From positions 2,728,001-2,792,000 of the forward strand of contig OX344752.2 in the NCBI GenBank assembly GCA_947034885.2: a stretch of DNA of 64,000 nucleotides, in the 5' to 3' direction. The notes under the pieces were generated by a model that had not been told where the DNA came from, did no database searches, and saw only the letters and a program-made list of their open reading frames with translations. The DNA comes from Thuidium tamariscinum (taxonomy: Eukaryota > Streptophyta > Bryopsida > Hypnales > Thuidiaceae). Every line of letters starts with the position of its first letter. The stretch's first letter is position 1. A program made the position numbers and the translations under genes. Below, one piece after another: positions 1-13,576 of this stretch.

Positions 1-1162
1 TTATGCATCAAGGATAATTGTAAATTACTCATTCCTACATGCACATCGTCCACAATGCATATCTGGACGCACGAAGCTCACGGCTATTGCACCGAAACTT
101 AAATTCAATTTAAATAAATAAGACAAGGCATGCCAAACAGTAGGATTTTTTTCATCACACTCTCTCAGCTAATTCAAATCCCTCCAAAGGCTGATTAAGC
201 TCCTCTTAATGCATGTTCCTGAATCTGCTTAGCATTTACTACACAATGGCGTAAAACTTGCACAAAGTGCACACAAGTAAGCCATTTGCCAAAATTACAG
301 ATGACCATGCTTCATCGTTATCCTGATCATTAAAACTGATGTATCCTTCCTAGTGCACAGCATGAACCCATTACACATGATAATGAATTCTACAATATCT
401 ACCTCCATTGTATTACTGAAAAGACAGCCTACGAATTCCTTTTTGCAGAAACGCTTTACCCGTGAATGGGTTCCTCCCTTTATTCTAATCACAACAGCTG
501 TCACTAGCTACATCCTTCAATTTTGGTCCGCCCACCTCACTACTAAATTACAGACATGGTAAAACACTATTCTACTTGATCGAATTCATGCAACAGGACT
601 CCATGATGCCCACAGAACCCCCTGGTCTCCCCCAATGAACCCGACTTCTTCAAATGAAAACTGCTGCAAGCATGCATCTCACGTTGGAACTCAATATCTT
701 CGACCCTGCACAGATACACGTACAACTTCACTGGGTGCTGCTCTAATATTGTCCTCCATCTAGATTCAATGAAACAAACCCATGCTATACAGAAGCACTT
801 GTGGCCACCTACAAAATATTTTGACACCCTTCGACCATCCTCTTACTTTCAATCAGATGCCCACTTATAGATAAGTGCACAGTCGCTGCCATGCTATGAG
901 AATGGAAAAAACCCTGGACACGGCATAAGTCAAAACGACGACCAAAAAAACGCCAATAGAACTGACAGTCAATCTACTTTTACGGTACACAATCCTCTGG
1001 TACTAATTACAAAAGAAATTCATACCTGCAAACAATGCGTCGTTGCTCCCAACAGTTCACCACGTTCTCCAACTCTAAAACTTCACTGATTTTATCCATA
1101 TAAAGACGATTCAAAGGTAAATCTACTGATCCATTTCATTGAAACAAGCACTTCTGACTTAC
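1..1162. other. Interior of CACTA element downstream of tnp2
   Basis: No recognisable gene. The stretch lies inside the CACTA element, because no CACTACAAG-type terminus is visible here and the tnp2 gene reads leftward into it. A consensus splice donor (GTAAGT) directly follows the tnp2 stop at 1163, so one or more 3' exons may lie here. The only longer minus-strand frame (567-827) has Cys/His residues but resembles no family I know. Confidence 0.4.
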
Positions 1163-4100
1163 CTAAACACTACTGCTGCTCATAGAATCTGAAGACGACG
1201 TTGACCTCCTGAAGTTGCTGCTACCGTTTCCTTCATCCTCACTAACGCTTAGATTTGGCACTCCATTCACACGGCGGCGATTCATTTCTCTGGCTCCATC
1301 CTCATCAGCTTCTCGATTTCGTCTTCGACGTCCACCTCCGACATCTAAATTTTGTTCGTACATTGCCTCCACTTCCTCCCTATCATCTTCATGAGGACTT
1401 CCACTTCCCCCTCTAGAATCATCCGCATTCCCTGGTACTGGGATTGTATCCCGTGGGTCCCTTCCACGGCGACCACGTCCCCGACGATGCATCCTCCGAC
1501 CATTTCCACCGTCGATACACCTACCTATACCACGGGTTCGACCTTGTCCTCTGCCACCCATTCCTTGTTGCCTTCTTTGTACTAGAACCTCCTGAAATAC
1601 CACTTGCTGACCTGTTTCAACTGCTGGAGTTGCCTCCTCTCCTACTTCTCTCTCAGGACGTAGTCCTTCAAAAATCTCATCATCACCCATGTCGAACATT
1701 TCGGGCTCGCTTTCTTCCTCATTGTCTGGTAAGACACGTCTACCCCTAACCTCCTTCCTAAGAACAACTTTCCAGCCTGGAGACTCCCGTGCGTCACAAT
1801 AAAAAACCTGCTCACATTGCTTCGGGAATACAAAGCTGTCACGACAAACAGTCCCGGGCCTCCTCTCATAATTTGCCAATGTGAATCCCCATTTGTCTTT
1901 TTTAATTGTAGCATTCTCCCCTACATAATTGGCCTTCACGAAGTCACAAACCATTACTACAACACAATGACGTCTGTAGTTCAGTTCTAGGATTTCTTCT
2001 AAATGCCCAACATACTCCACATTCGCATCCACTTGATGTCTATCACGGATTCCGTTCCTACACACTTGTCGAAAAGTAGCTGCAACTCCACTGTCCACTG
2101 TTTTCAGAGATCTCTCACAACTCAGAACACGAAAATGGTTACCATATGCATACATAGACTTGTATGACGATGCTACAGGCAAAGGACCCCTAGCTGTGTC
2201 GAATACCTCTGGGTCCACAGCAACACCCGACCGTTGTTCCCGTCTTACCTCCTCCCAAACCCACACAGAAAAATCAGGAATCACCTGCAAATCTAGTGGG
2301 TACACAAATCTCGCACGACGACCACCTCGACGGTGCTCACGTCGATATACTTCTCTATCATGGTTCCGTTCTGTCACTGCTTCTTCGTACCTACTAATCA
2401 TTGAAAGTACAAAGCATAAAACAACAAAACACGCCGTCAGAGATTGAGACGTTCATCACCTGCTATTAGAAAGACCTTCCCATACTACTTAATAGTACTG
2501 TAACAGCAAACCGAACCACTCTCACTTAAACCAATTCCAATGCTGATGAGTTGAATGACCGCAGGTTGAAACTGTCACTTACAATAGCAAGCAACTGAAA
2601 CATACATAACAAGCAATGGGTCGCTCCTCATACCCCTAGGCCACAACACTGAAATGTACTTAATGATTGTCCTTGAGGTTTTAGAACTTACCTTCGATAT
2701 AGCTCCATACCCTCCATGTTGTCCAGTACAAAGCCGTGCACCAGTTTTTGAAATTCCTCTGTCATTCCTCGATCACGCTTTGTCCCCTCCAAAATCTCGT
2801 CATACATTGTCGCTTCCTCGTTGTCATCCCAGGCCCTTTTCGTTGTAGGAGTGTATTCTAGTAGATATTCATTTAGAAAACCGATCGATTCCTCCCTCAA
2901 GTAACCATATGCCATGCTCCCTTCAGATTTTGCTTTGTTTTTGACAAAACCTTTCAGTCCTTTCATATATCGCTCAAACGGATACATCCATCTTGTTTGT
3001 ACTGGTCCGCACATAAACAATTCCTCTACCAGGTGTATGGGCAAGTGCATCATCATGACAAACACTGAGGGTAGGAATTCCTTTTCCAAGAAACAAATAG
3101 TTTCAGCTGCATCCTGTAACATCTGCTGCTTCTGCTGTGAATCCACCACTTTAGAACATATTCTTCTAAATAGTCTACTCACCCGCATTACTGCTCCAAC
3201 AACTTTTGCATTTCCTACATTCCTCAAACACAAAGGCAATACCTGTTCCAACAATATGTGGAAATCATGGGTTTTCAATCCGGATAGCTTTCCGTCTTGA
3301 ACTCTTCGCTTCAGCACCCCCACATACTGACTTGGGAACTTCAAGTCACGAAGTGTACTGAGAAATTCCTCCCTCTCTTGCCTTGTCAATACTTAAGGTG
3401 CGTCCGGCATGAAGTACGTTTGACCATCTACATTTGGATGCAGGTGAAGATGACGTCGTATATTGCGAGCTCGCATATCTTCCCTTGACTTCACCCCATC
3501 TGTTTCTCCCCACAAAGTTCGCAATAAATTCTCACATACATTTTTCTCGCAGTGCATTGCATCGAGCAGGTGGCGTGTAGGAAGTTTCTGTTCACATCAT
3601 ACTCCTCTGTTAATATGTAACTCAAACCAAGCAAGCACAAAATCCTCAACATATTCTACCACACATTCTAATTAACATATGATTTCCTTCAAAGCTTTTT
3701 ATTAATTACAAACTGTTACAGTACTACTACTGTAATTAACATAACTATGCTTGAATTCAGAATCTCTATACAAAATTCAGCATGGCACAAGAACAACTCA
3801 GTCCTATACTCTCTTTATTTGAGCACCTACTGACCAGCCGTGAACTTCATGGGGACCTTTCACTCCGCAGTGAATGGCCTCCTAACACTGACAGACACAC
3901 CGGAGCCTTATCATTTTGGACAACTACTTTTAAAATATTCGGTTTGATTGAAAAAAAAAATTTGACTTAAACTCTCAAAGCTTAAACAATGAATGCCCAA
4001 GCACTGAAGCAATGCTTACCTCCCAATAAGGCAGCTCAAACAATATACTTATTCTCTTCACACCTGTTGTTTTCACTGGATCGTGGTTCCCATTCCTTCG

Positions 4101-5933
4101 ACCACCACATTGGAGGTAAGATTCTCTTATAGCGCCGAGACGAACAACTGTCTGTCCAGACTGCCTCGGGGGAGCATGGTCATGGTTCGGATGCCCACTG
4201 AAAGCGGCCCTCGCATTCCTCCATCGGTGATTTGGTGGTAACCATCTCCGGTGACCAAGGTATAGGGTCTTGTTTGCCTCTTTCGAATACTCAGCAAAAG
4301 TACCTTCTCCACATACTGGGCAACTAGCGTAACCTTTACCCACTTGCCCAGATATCAAAGTATAAGCGGGGAAGTTGTTTATTGTCCAAATAAGCATACC
4401 CCGCAATGTAAAATACCTGGAAGGTCCGGTTGGTTTAGACATGTCCACTGTTGGGACTCCGGCCCACAGCTTCTTCAACTCATGTACTAGTGGCTACAAG
4501 TAGACGTTGATGGTGTCTTCGGATGGAGAGTTGGGTCCAGGGATAATCATCGTCAAGCATATAAAAAACCTTTTAGTCAGTAGATAAGGAGGTAAATTAT
4601 ACATGACCATCATTATTGGCCAAACAGAATGCTTCGAAGACTGCAAGCTGTGGGGGTTTACACCGTCTAGAGCTAACCCCATCCTCACATTCCTTTCGTT
4701 TCGGCTGAAGGCTGGGAAATTCTCATCAATGAATCGCCATTGTTCACTATCAACAGCGGATCTCATTTTCGTGTCATTTGAGTGATGTGTCAAGTGCCAC
4801 CTCATAAGCTTAGCTATTTCTGGGCACCGAAACATTCTACGCAACCTCTTAATCAAAGAAAAATACCGTAAGACTCTCACTGGTACTGTGTCTGATCCCT
4901 CTATATACCTAGATTTATTGCACTTTGGACAAGCATCTAACTCCGCATTCTCTTTCCAATACAGGGTCCTCCCACAGGAACAACAATGAATGCTTTCATG
5001 TGACAATTCTAGTTTCATTAGGACGCTCTTCATCTCATACGAATTTTTGGGACACTTATTCCCTGGAGGTAACACATCGTGCTTCAAAAATGTAAGAATT
5101 TCATCCAAGCCGTGATGACTTATGGAAAACAAGGTGCATAAGGACATGAGTATAATGCTGAACTGTAACCGAGTAGTGGTGGAACCATCGTACAAAGGCT
5201 CCGCTGCTTCTCGAAGTAAGTCGTCCACCACATCAGAATGGTCTTCTTCTTCTTCTTCTGATGACATATCCTCAAAAGACAAGTCGGCATCCTCTTCCTC
5301 TACGAACTGCCTGTGAATTTCATCGACACGTGCAAAGTAGTTTTCAGCCATTTCTTCGAAGTTCACTTCGTTGTTTGCTGCTGCCTCTTCAAAGTATTCG
5401 AACTCCTCAGCATCTACGTAGATATCTTCTTCTTGCATATCTTCTTCCACAGCCTTACCATCTCCGTTTGCATGTGGGACAACATTTGGATTCCTCTGGA
5501 AGAAGTCAGAGAATCAGAACCACCAATGCCGAACTAATTAGCACTGACATGAATAAGGCATGTACAAAGAAGGTCCGCTGCAATGAAGAAACTGAAATGG
5601 CCACTCTTTGATTTTAAACTACACTAAAACAAATGAGTTATTGAATTATAAAATATGCTTTCACAAAGGAATATCATTAGGAAATGAGCTCACTAGAAGT
5701 GGTTCAGATAAGCGACTGTCTCTTCCATATTTTCGGTGGTGAGTCTCCACAACTTGAACTGCCTGTGTCTTAAAACCGTGACATTTCTCGCACCCACAGG
5801 GATATCTCCGAATGCCTTGCCTTGCCGCTAGTGCCCTTTCAATGTGGTATGCTTGTCCTAGGCGATCAGGCCTCATTTTGGAATGAACCTGCACATCCAA
5901 ACTTATGAATATTGAAGGGAAGAACACATCCAT
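1163..5933 (-). pseudogene. tnp2: CACTA (En/Spm) transposase TNP2, broken
   Basis: Transposase of a plant CACTA element. Exons I can place with matching phases are 5933-5694, 5495-4020, 3587-2692 and 2393-1163, about 1280 codons. Exon 1 carries the transposase-associated zinc domain (CGCEKCHG, then HHRKYGRDSRLSEPLL). Exon 2 has an acidic leader, a C-x2-C knuckle (CCSCGRTLYW...CPKC) and the TNP2 core (MGLALDGVNPHS, FELPYWE). Exon 3 continues with LLDAMHCEKNVCENLL and a DUF4218 domain (PIHLVEELFMCGPVQTRWMY). Exon 4 has a DUF4216 domain (FPKQCEQVFYCD) and a long Arg/Gly-rich tail. Two in-frame stops break it: TAG at 4496-4494 (about residue 414, between NVYL and PLVHELKKLW) and TAA at 3395-3393 (about residue 637). 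The final TAG at 1165-1163 sits directly on a GTAAGT donor. The true 5' end is uncertain. Family assignment is firm; the element cannot make full-length transposase from this copy unless stops are bypassed. Confidence 0.9.
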
Positions 5934-6367
5934 ATTTCAGTAAATTCAGCGCCCATCAATTTACGAAGCTATTTAGTTATAGAGGGTCTATTCATTTATT
6001 TTCATTTCCCTGAACTTGTGAAGAACTGCTTCTCAAGGATTCCAGGAAGTAGAAGTGAATTAATTGACGTACAAAATTAATTGACTTACCAAATTGGCTG
6101 TTACACCGCGCTCCTGAAAAGCAAGCAACTCAAAATGACGGTCAACTATCACAAGTTGTTTCTGAATAAGTAGTGGTCACGCGCACATGCTAGCACTCTG
6201 GTACACCACTTACAAGTCCTGATCAACAGGTTAGTAGGTCAGTTCACGCTGCCATATGACTTCGGACGTTATCGCAACCGTGATTACTTAATCTCTATTA
6301 ATACAGTAGACCCTCCAATGTGAACTGCCAAGAAACATTCCCCACAAGCGAATAAAATAAAATAAAG

Positions 6368-7388
6368 TTAAGAAACGACCCCGCAACCTATGCATTTAAA
6401 AAACGAAGTAGATATATGTTCTGCATTCTTACCTGTGCCAAAATTATGATGCACATGCTGCCTTTGACGGAGAAGGGAATCTGTAGGAGTGAAAAGCTTT
6501 GGACATGATCGTCTTTCTACTCCTCTGTAGAGAGTGAAAATTTTGTTTGCCAGAACACCTCCGTCGTTTAGAATGCCGACCACCAATTCATGACACTGTT
6601 GTTCCCTGTCCTACATGCATGAAATGCCAAGGCTACCGTCATTGAATATGAAACACAGAAAACATTTGTTACAAGAACGGCACTATTCTTTCTGTAGCAG
6701 TCAGCAGAAAATGAAGAAGACATACCTCTGTCATGGAGGTATTCTCGTATCCATTTAAGCCACTAAATCAAAAACTGTCATGAATGACATGAACACATAT
6801 AACAACACATATTCAGTGCGGAAGAAATGTGGAACATGCCACCTTCATTAGCGCTTTCACTTGACCAAGTACATTCATGAACTTCAAAAAGAAACAGTAT
6901 ATTCCGCTGAGAGAGGTGATATGGTTCTCAAGATTTCGATCTCGCCTCTACTTAGAATATATGTGTTGCAGCAAGCGCAAAATAACGGCGTCTTCTATCT
7001 CAGAAGACGATTCTACGTCGAGTCCTTCCTCGGCTGAGGGGATATCCTCCATTTTGAACCTTGCTAAATGTACGAGAGAGTCGCACAGCGACTGGGCTTC
7101 CTTTCCTAATGCTATCGAATCCACAAGCATGCTGCGGACTTGCGCAATTTGGCCCCTTCTGCGAGCCCACCCAGCAATTTCTCTCTTCATTGCATTTGAT
7201 TTCTAGTTGAGCAAACCTAGCTTTTTGGCAATTGCTGGGCTGGCAGCAGACTTTGAGTGTGACTCTACTTTCTCTTTGTGATCCACATCCCTACAACGTT
7301 TCTGTCCTACAGATGGTTCCTTGAAGGTACTTCTCGTGTCGTGCACCTGCAAGTCTTCTCCCGTCACACTTTGGGAGTTCACATGCAA
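6368..7388 (-). pseudogene. Unrecognised broken minus-strand frames upstream of tnp2
   Basis: Two frames read in the tnp2 direction. From 7388 to 6948 one frame is open except for a TAG at 7205-7203 (AKKLGLLN, stop, KSNAMKREIAGW). It encodes a Lys/Ser-rich part, a helical stretch (MLVDSIALGKEAQSLCDSLV) and an acidic end. A second frame at 6586-6368 ends in a good donor (GGCACAG then GTAAGAATG). They could be 5' exons of tnp2 or a separate element gene; I recognise no domain. The in-frame TAG in otherwise coding-like sequence suggests decay. Confidence 0.35.
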
Positions 7389-9009
7389 AGAAAAAAAGGA
7401 CAGTTAGGCACGGCCTCTACATCCACAGGTGCTTATTCCCTTCTCACTCTAAATTCTGAAATGGTTGCAAACATCATTGACGGATTAGGAAGACTGTACC
7501 TTCAGTAATAGACCTTTCAAATTAGGTAAGCAAACTCGTAATGGGGAGTAGTACTTGAGGAATTATAGTACTAAATTTTATCAAGGATCTCGTCATTTGA
7601 GAGAGTAGCGTATCTGTATCTGATACTTAAAGTCCATTTGCACTCAGTGCAAATGGTTCATTAGCAGTTCTACGCCCTCAAAAAGCATTGCCTTGGTGCA
7701 ACATCGAAGGTACGATTGAGTAACCGAAAGACGATTGACATGGGAAAGCCTAAAGCAGCCGTGAGTAGGAGTACGTCACAGTATGTTCTCAAACTTCATC
7801 AAGCATAGACCTCATAGTCATGGCTTTGAAGGAAGTAGAGAGTACGAGAGAATGAGAGGACGTTGAGGATTTCGTAGAAGAATCCTAAATCGGAAAATGC
7901 CTTCTAGTGGAAGACATATTCTGGACTCAGTCACCGAAAATAGTGTCGTTAAAGTTGTGTGACGTTTTTTTAAACGACCTAAACCAATTATATAGGTCTC
8001 GGTACCAGACTTCTAACCCTAGAGAGTTTCAGTGCTACTTGCAGTTTCGATTAGAAAGGCGATTGCCCCAAACCCTAAAACACCTCAAAGAATTCAAGGT
8101 CCCAAGCCCTCACATCAGTCATGAATGAAGGCCAGTACAGTTTGAAAGTAGGAAAGAGAGGAATTCATTTTATTCAGCAGTCATGCAACGACGTAGGAAT
8201 GGGGCTTATAGAACTTCCGCTATGCAGTTCTAAGCACTAGTCAGAAGAAGTAGCAGGACAGGAAGATTTGTTAACTTACTCGTTTAATTTTGATTTTCCG
8301 CGGCTTCGAACCCTAGGAGCTTGTGACAGAGAGGGATGCATAGTCGCTGTGACACAACCGATAACAGAAGCGTCAGATCAATGAACATTTTCCAAATCTG
8401 TATACAGAGCTTGTAGGGTTAAAGGGTTCAGGATTGCATCGAAGCGAACCTCACCAAGAACGAGCAACGCTGTCTGGAAATTGAGGCGCTGCTGAACAAT
8501 GTCACGAAATGAAGATAAGGCAGATGAAGAGACGGAGAAGGAGAAAACGTAGTAAGTTGCACGAATTACCTCTTGCCTTTGTGAATGACTTGAGAAGTCG
8601 CATGTATTTTACAATGTTGTTGAGGATGTAAATTTCAGAGTCTCGAAATTTGCGCCTTAACGCCGAATACGATGGACGTCAGAGGTCACCTAGAGTAGGA
8701 CGTGTTAATGACCGCCGCTCCAACGCAACCACTTTTCCGACTATGCAGCACCAATTTCGCTCGCGAATTAGCTCCCATTCTATTATCAGATGGAGGATGG
8801 CCAGCACGACAAGTTTTGCACAAGTTGTTTACATATTTTTGACAGAAACTCGGTGTCTTATCAATTTTAGGGTACACCTTTGGATGAAAAAGCATTGACG
8901 TGCGTGCATGCTACAGTGCGGAGGTCAAGTAGTCAATTAATTTTCATCCGATTTGCGGCAGCCGTCAAGACGCGGACAGTGCTTAGGGTTTGATTTTATT
9001 GAAAAGTGA
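7389..9009. promoter_or_regulatory. Interval between divergent CACTA genes
   Basis: This stretch separates the minus-strand tnp2 side from the plus-strand TNPA-like side, so it should hold promoters for both. It is richer in G+C than the flanking AT-rich DNA. A short plus-strand coding-like piece near 8503-8552 (MSRNEDKADEETEKEK) ends at a GTAAGT donor and could be a leader exon. No TATA box or other signal could be assigned with confidence. Confidence 0.3.
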
Positions 9010-9318
9010 ATGTGCAGGTATGCAATGCAGAATTCACCAGCCCTTGAAGACGCAAAAACACTGCAAGTAACCAAGGAGTGCAGAAGTCCTTCACTAGACA
9101 AAGGCGTCGACGAGGGTAATAAGTGTATCGAGGGAGGTGTGATTGAAATCAGTACCTGTACAGATTCAGTGAGTTATAGAAGCGGCGAGGAGTGCAGTCG
9201 TCTAAACTTTGGAACTTGCAACAAAGGGCAGACAGATTCAAAGGTCGGGGCCACATCATCAGCGGAGGAATCGAACTCGGTGGAGCAAGAGCAAGAAGAC
9301 TTCGGGCAATCAACATAG
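9010..9318 (+). CDS. Unrecognised plus-strand frame inside CACTA element
   Basis: An open frame of 102 codons rich in Ser, Glu and Cys that ends QEQEDFGQST then TAG TAG. Just past it, another frame continues with helical, coding-like sequence (NIVEKLSSNIEEIL, TAG, QLRKSTQYVDLVVLK), so a frameshift plus a TAG may have broken a longer protein. No domain recognised. It could be an upstream exon of the TNPA-like gene or a separate element gene. Confidence 0.35.
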   Translation: MCRYAMQNSPALEDAKTLQVTKECRSPSLDKGVDEGNKCIEGGVIEISTCTDSVSYRSGEECSRLNFGTCNKGQTDSKVGATSSAEESNSVEQEQEDFGQST

Positions 9319-10579
9319 TAGAGAAGCTGTCGTCCAACATCGAAGAAATCCTGTAGCAGCTCCGCAAGTCTACTCAGTATGTTGATCTCGTAGTATTGAA
9401 GGGGTACTAAAACTTGACTGTGATGAGAGGAAGGTGTAAAACATTTGAGTACTGCAAAATATATATGAGACGTTGTTAGGTAGGCTTCGTACTGTAATGT
9501 GAAGAATTGTTTTTAAAAAAAAAATTTCTGTGATGCGTTCATGTTTGCAAGAAGTCGTCAGCTTAAAAGGGTAGGAGGTGGCTAATTCTATATTTTCTTT
9601 GATTAGTGAATGTAATTGTCGTTGTCCGTCTTCCACAGACTAACTCTGTCCCTTACCCTCCTGTAGTATACATTTTGAACGTGGTAACAGAGTGCATGAA
9701 ATTGATCTTGAGGTGGAAGAGGGAAGACTGCGCCGAAGATTGAAGACGCAAACAAGGTAGACACGGTGTCTTACTGAAACAGTAAGTTATTTTTCAAATG
9801 ATGGATGGCAGAGGACATTTGTTTGTGTAAGTCTTTGTTAATTATAAGTACAAATTTCCTAATATATTGTGAAGAAATGCTGTTGCAACTTGCAAGAGGG
9901 AAATTACTGCTGCGTACCTGACATGTGAAAGTGAGTGAGTTGAATATTTTCCTCCGTAACTAGGATTCTTTTCTAAAGGAAGTGGAATCTAGAGATTATG
10001 CATTGTACTGTTTTTTGTTTTAGGTAATTCCTTGGTCTTCTTATAACAGTTGGATAAGAATAAGTGTAGGAGGCTTGCTGCGCTTTGGTAGGGATGTATT
10101 GTAGGAAAGTGGTCAACATTAGCGTCATTGAAAAACTGAAGTACTATTGTTACAAGCACAATTAGATAGGAACGGATGTGTGTAGCAAAGGTCCGAGCAC
10201 TCGTGCTTAAGGGGTGTCTGATTGTATTTTCTTGAAGTTCTAATAATATACAGTGTAGGTTGAATGTACGGTGTTCTCGGAAAGCAGTCTCCTGCCTAAG
10301 GGAATGAAATGGTATTTTGGCTTCTGTAGTATAGAGCCGTACCCTCTACTTTTTAATAAAACTGTCACTACGTTGTATATGACCGAGTATGATTAGTTTG
10401 GACGAGAATGTTGTGTATAACATGCTATGTGAGAAGTGTGAAGATGTAGTCCTGAACATAATTAAAGTATACTGCTAGTGTGGGGAAAAACGAAGTATTT
10501 TTCGGCTGAAGTATTAAAAAAATTTCAATAGACGTTAGAGGAAGCATAACTGTGATTCACTTTGTATTACTCTTTGCAG

Positions 10580-13576
10580 ATGCGTGGTACAACAGCAGCT
10601 GCACCTTCAGGAAAGGTACGTGTCCTATAGAATTCTACTTTGATGCTGTGAAGTCTACAAGGTTTCATCTAGTCATGAAGATAAGTTGTCTTACCTGTTT
10701 TGTGGGAGAGGTTGATCTTTTCATATGGACGTGAATGTGTTGTTGCTATCTTGTTTGTCGGCACTTCTGACATGGCACTGTGAATAGGGCATGCGGAATC
10801 CCGTGAATTCAAGAAGGTCGGTAGAGGGATTTGTCTCATGGAAAGAGCCTGTTCCTTCTGGGGGAGGAGTCGAGCAAAACGATTCTTCGTCTACCGACGG
10901 CGGTATTCGAAACAGGCGTCCTCGAAATACAGAGTCGTCGACATCCGCAGGAATGCCACAGTATGAAGCCTCAGTCATGGGCGAAGCGAGGAAGTCCATG
11001 ACTAAGAGTCATCTTCCGTCTGGGTCAACAGCAGGCCTGTTATCATGTGCCAGACCAGTGTCTCATGCTCAGAACGCTGAAGGAAATCGATTTATTCCGC
11101 CTCGGCCAGTTCAGAAAGGCGTCAGCAGAGGTAGGGGGGTAGTAATTCAGGGTCAATGGGGACACGGAGTTCACAAGGTGATCAAGCTACAGAAGGTGGA
11201 CTGAGGAGGAGGACTTCCTCGTCGTTAGGAGGGGGACGGCAGACACTGGTGAAAGATGGGATTTCAAACAGTGGAGCAGGAACGTTTGGAACGCAAAGAC
11301 AGAGTAAGAATCTAACTTTGGATGTAGGAACTATAAATTGATGGTGTACTAGTAAATTTTTTGCAGAACCAGGAAGAGTATTGTTCCTCTTCTGTGCATC
11401 CATTTATTTTATTTCTGTGAATTTAAGGAAGTATAGAATTAGAATAATATGTACCATGTCTTCGTATGCAGTGAAGTAGTATGTAAGGTTTGAGTATTGG
11501 AATAGCATATCTTATCGCATGCTGAACATGGTTTTGTTGTAGAATCAAGACCGTCTAATAGAGCTTCTGCAGGCAACGTATATGCATCCACAAGTGAACC
11601 ACAGTTTGTACACGGTGAAGGACAAAGCAGTGGAAGAAAAGACTACTCTCACGTGAGTATGTCCCAAAGGAGAACATCAGAAGCCCCGTCAAATTCTTTG
11701 CCTCGCACAGATGACGCTGAATCTCCAAATAGGGAGAATGAGGAGAGAAATATACACTGCCCAAGTGTAGAGGAGGCTATTCCCGAGGGTCGAGCGGACT
11801 ACAGTGGGGAGAGAACGGCAGGTCGGTTTAGAGGAAGAAATTCGGAATGTCGAGAAGCCTTTGCGAATCCTGACCGAACTCAGTCGGACATACAGGAAGA
11901 TCAGGTAAGGATTAATTTTTGTAAATGATAAATCAAGTTACTGTGAAGGCAATGCCATAGATCATATAAAAGTCATTGACATTGTTTGTAGTGTGTAGTA
12001 TTACTCGTCTAATGGCTATGACCGTGGTAGTTAGTTCCAGTTACTATTTCGGTAGAAATTGTTGATGGCGTTTTTTGGTTTATGAATAGATTTATGAAGA
12101 AGATGAAGAGTTAGAAGGTGAAGCCGCAGAAGCAGAGCACACTCAGTCATTCAGTCAACATTTGTCAAGGCCATCAGGTCGGCATTTGTCATATGTAAAC
12201 GATGACCCGGAGAACAATGACAGTGAAGGCATCGAAGATAGAATAGAAGAAAGTCATGGAGAGGACCAATGTAGCGAAGGAAGGCATGAGCTCATTGTCA
12301 CAGATGGATTCATACATGATACTGAATCAAGTAAAAGAAGGGAGAGACGCCACGCACAAGCTGCACGAGAGAGAGAAGGTCACCGTCGCCGAAAAGAAGG
12401 GAAGAGAAGGAATTTCTTGTTAGTAGATGAACATACAATGAAGCCTTATGGTGTGGGTGTTGGGGATTGGAGGAAAGAGTTGATGTTGCTGTCTAAAAAT
12501 TTAGACCCAGCCATAGGGAACATTAATCAACAACCGGAGGGTGCTGTGATGGAGATTGCAGATTGGATCTAGGATACGTGGGAGTACAGTTCACCAGTTA
12601 AATTCGCCTTTGTAAGAGAGGTTGTGGCACGGGGAGTGACATTGAGACGCGCAGAGCTCTGGAAGATGATAAAGAATAATGAAGACAAACCAGAGAAGGT
12701 ATCAGACCGCTCTTGGAAAATTCTAGAGTGGCAGTTGGAGAGCCCTGCCACAATAAAGAAGTCCGAAAGTTGTAGGCGTGCGAATGCTAGCAGGGTTAAC
12801 TTTGGGCGAACTGGACCTTCAGGGGAGGTAGGTGTTTGTGAAAGATTGAGGAAGCGATTGAGGAGATCGCCTGAACCAGAGGAAATCAGCTTCGAAATGT
12901 CACGTGACAAAGGATACGGTGGACATTCACGAAACTTGAAACGGAAGCATGATGTCATTCAGACAATGCAAGGCGGAGGAGGTGTTGTAGCAGTAGGTCG
13001 ACGGAAAAGCGACCCCCGGGTAGATGCATTAGATGACATAGTTGAAGAAGACTGCGAAGAATTAAATGGCAACAATGCAATGGATCAGGTGAATGGGGAA
13101 GAACAAATTCGTGCGGGCATTGATGTGCCAGTAGTGGGAGGGAGAGAAGTTTGCTCGTCCATACCAACAAAGGAAATAGCGCAGCATCCATTGGTGAAGA
13201 GCCTCATGCAGCGTTTGGAAGCACTGGAAGGCCGAAAAATTGTAGCGGAGGTGGAAAACGGCATTACCGAGGAAGGAAGAATTCAACAAAGTCGCCCACC
13301 AATGGAACATGAAGTAAGAGAAAGTGCGGATGTTTCAATGGAGGTACATGAGTTTCATTTTTTTAATTGTTGGTATTACAGAGGAATCTTTAATTCATTT
13401 TTGTGAGGCCAGTATTTGAGAGTGTATGAGGTCATTGTAAATTGACTTAGCTTCTCGAAACATTTCAGTAGTAATGTATAATTGTGCTGCAGGAATGTGG
13501 AGAACAGCAGGAAGTGCAAGGAAGTAGCGAGCCTCGCAGATCTGGTCGATCGAAGAGGATAGAGCAGCGGAGTTAA
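10580..13576 (+). pseudogene. TNPA-like accessory gene of CACTA element, broken
   Basis: Five exons join with matching phases: 10580-10615, 10788-11303, 11543-11904, 12090-13343 and 13493-13576, about 750 codons. The first half is Ser/Arg/Gly-rich and of low complexity. The second half has an Arg/Lys-rich segment (RRERRHAQAAREREGHRRRK), then a region resembling the plant transposase family PF03004 (DWRKELMLL, REVVARGVTLRRAELWKMI, WKILEWQLESPATIKKSES) with the characteristic basic SxxxRRANxSR tail, and a heptad-like stretch (LVKSLMQRLEALEGRK). Two breaks are visible: a one-base slip in the G run at 11134-11139, and an in-frame TAG at 12570-12572 (IADWI, stop, DTWEYSSPV). By analogy to TNPA it would bind subterminal repeats and assist transposition. 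That role is inference; the exon model is well supported by phases. Confidence 0.6.

Noticed and set aside
1352..1914. Plus- and minus-strand frames overlapping tnp2
   Set aside because: Shadows of the tnp2 coding frame created by its Arg/Gly-rich composition.
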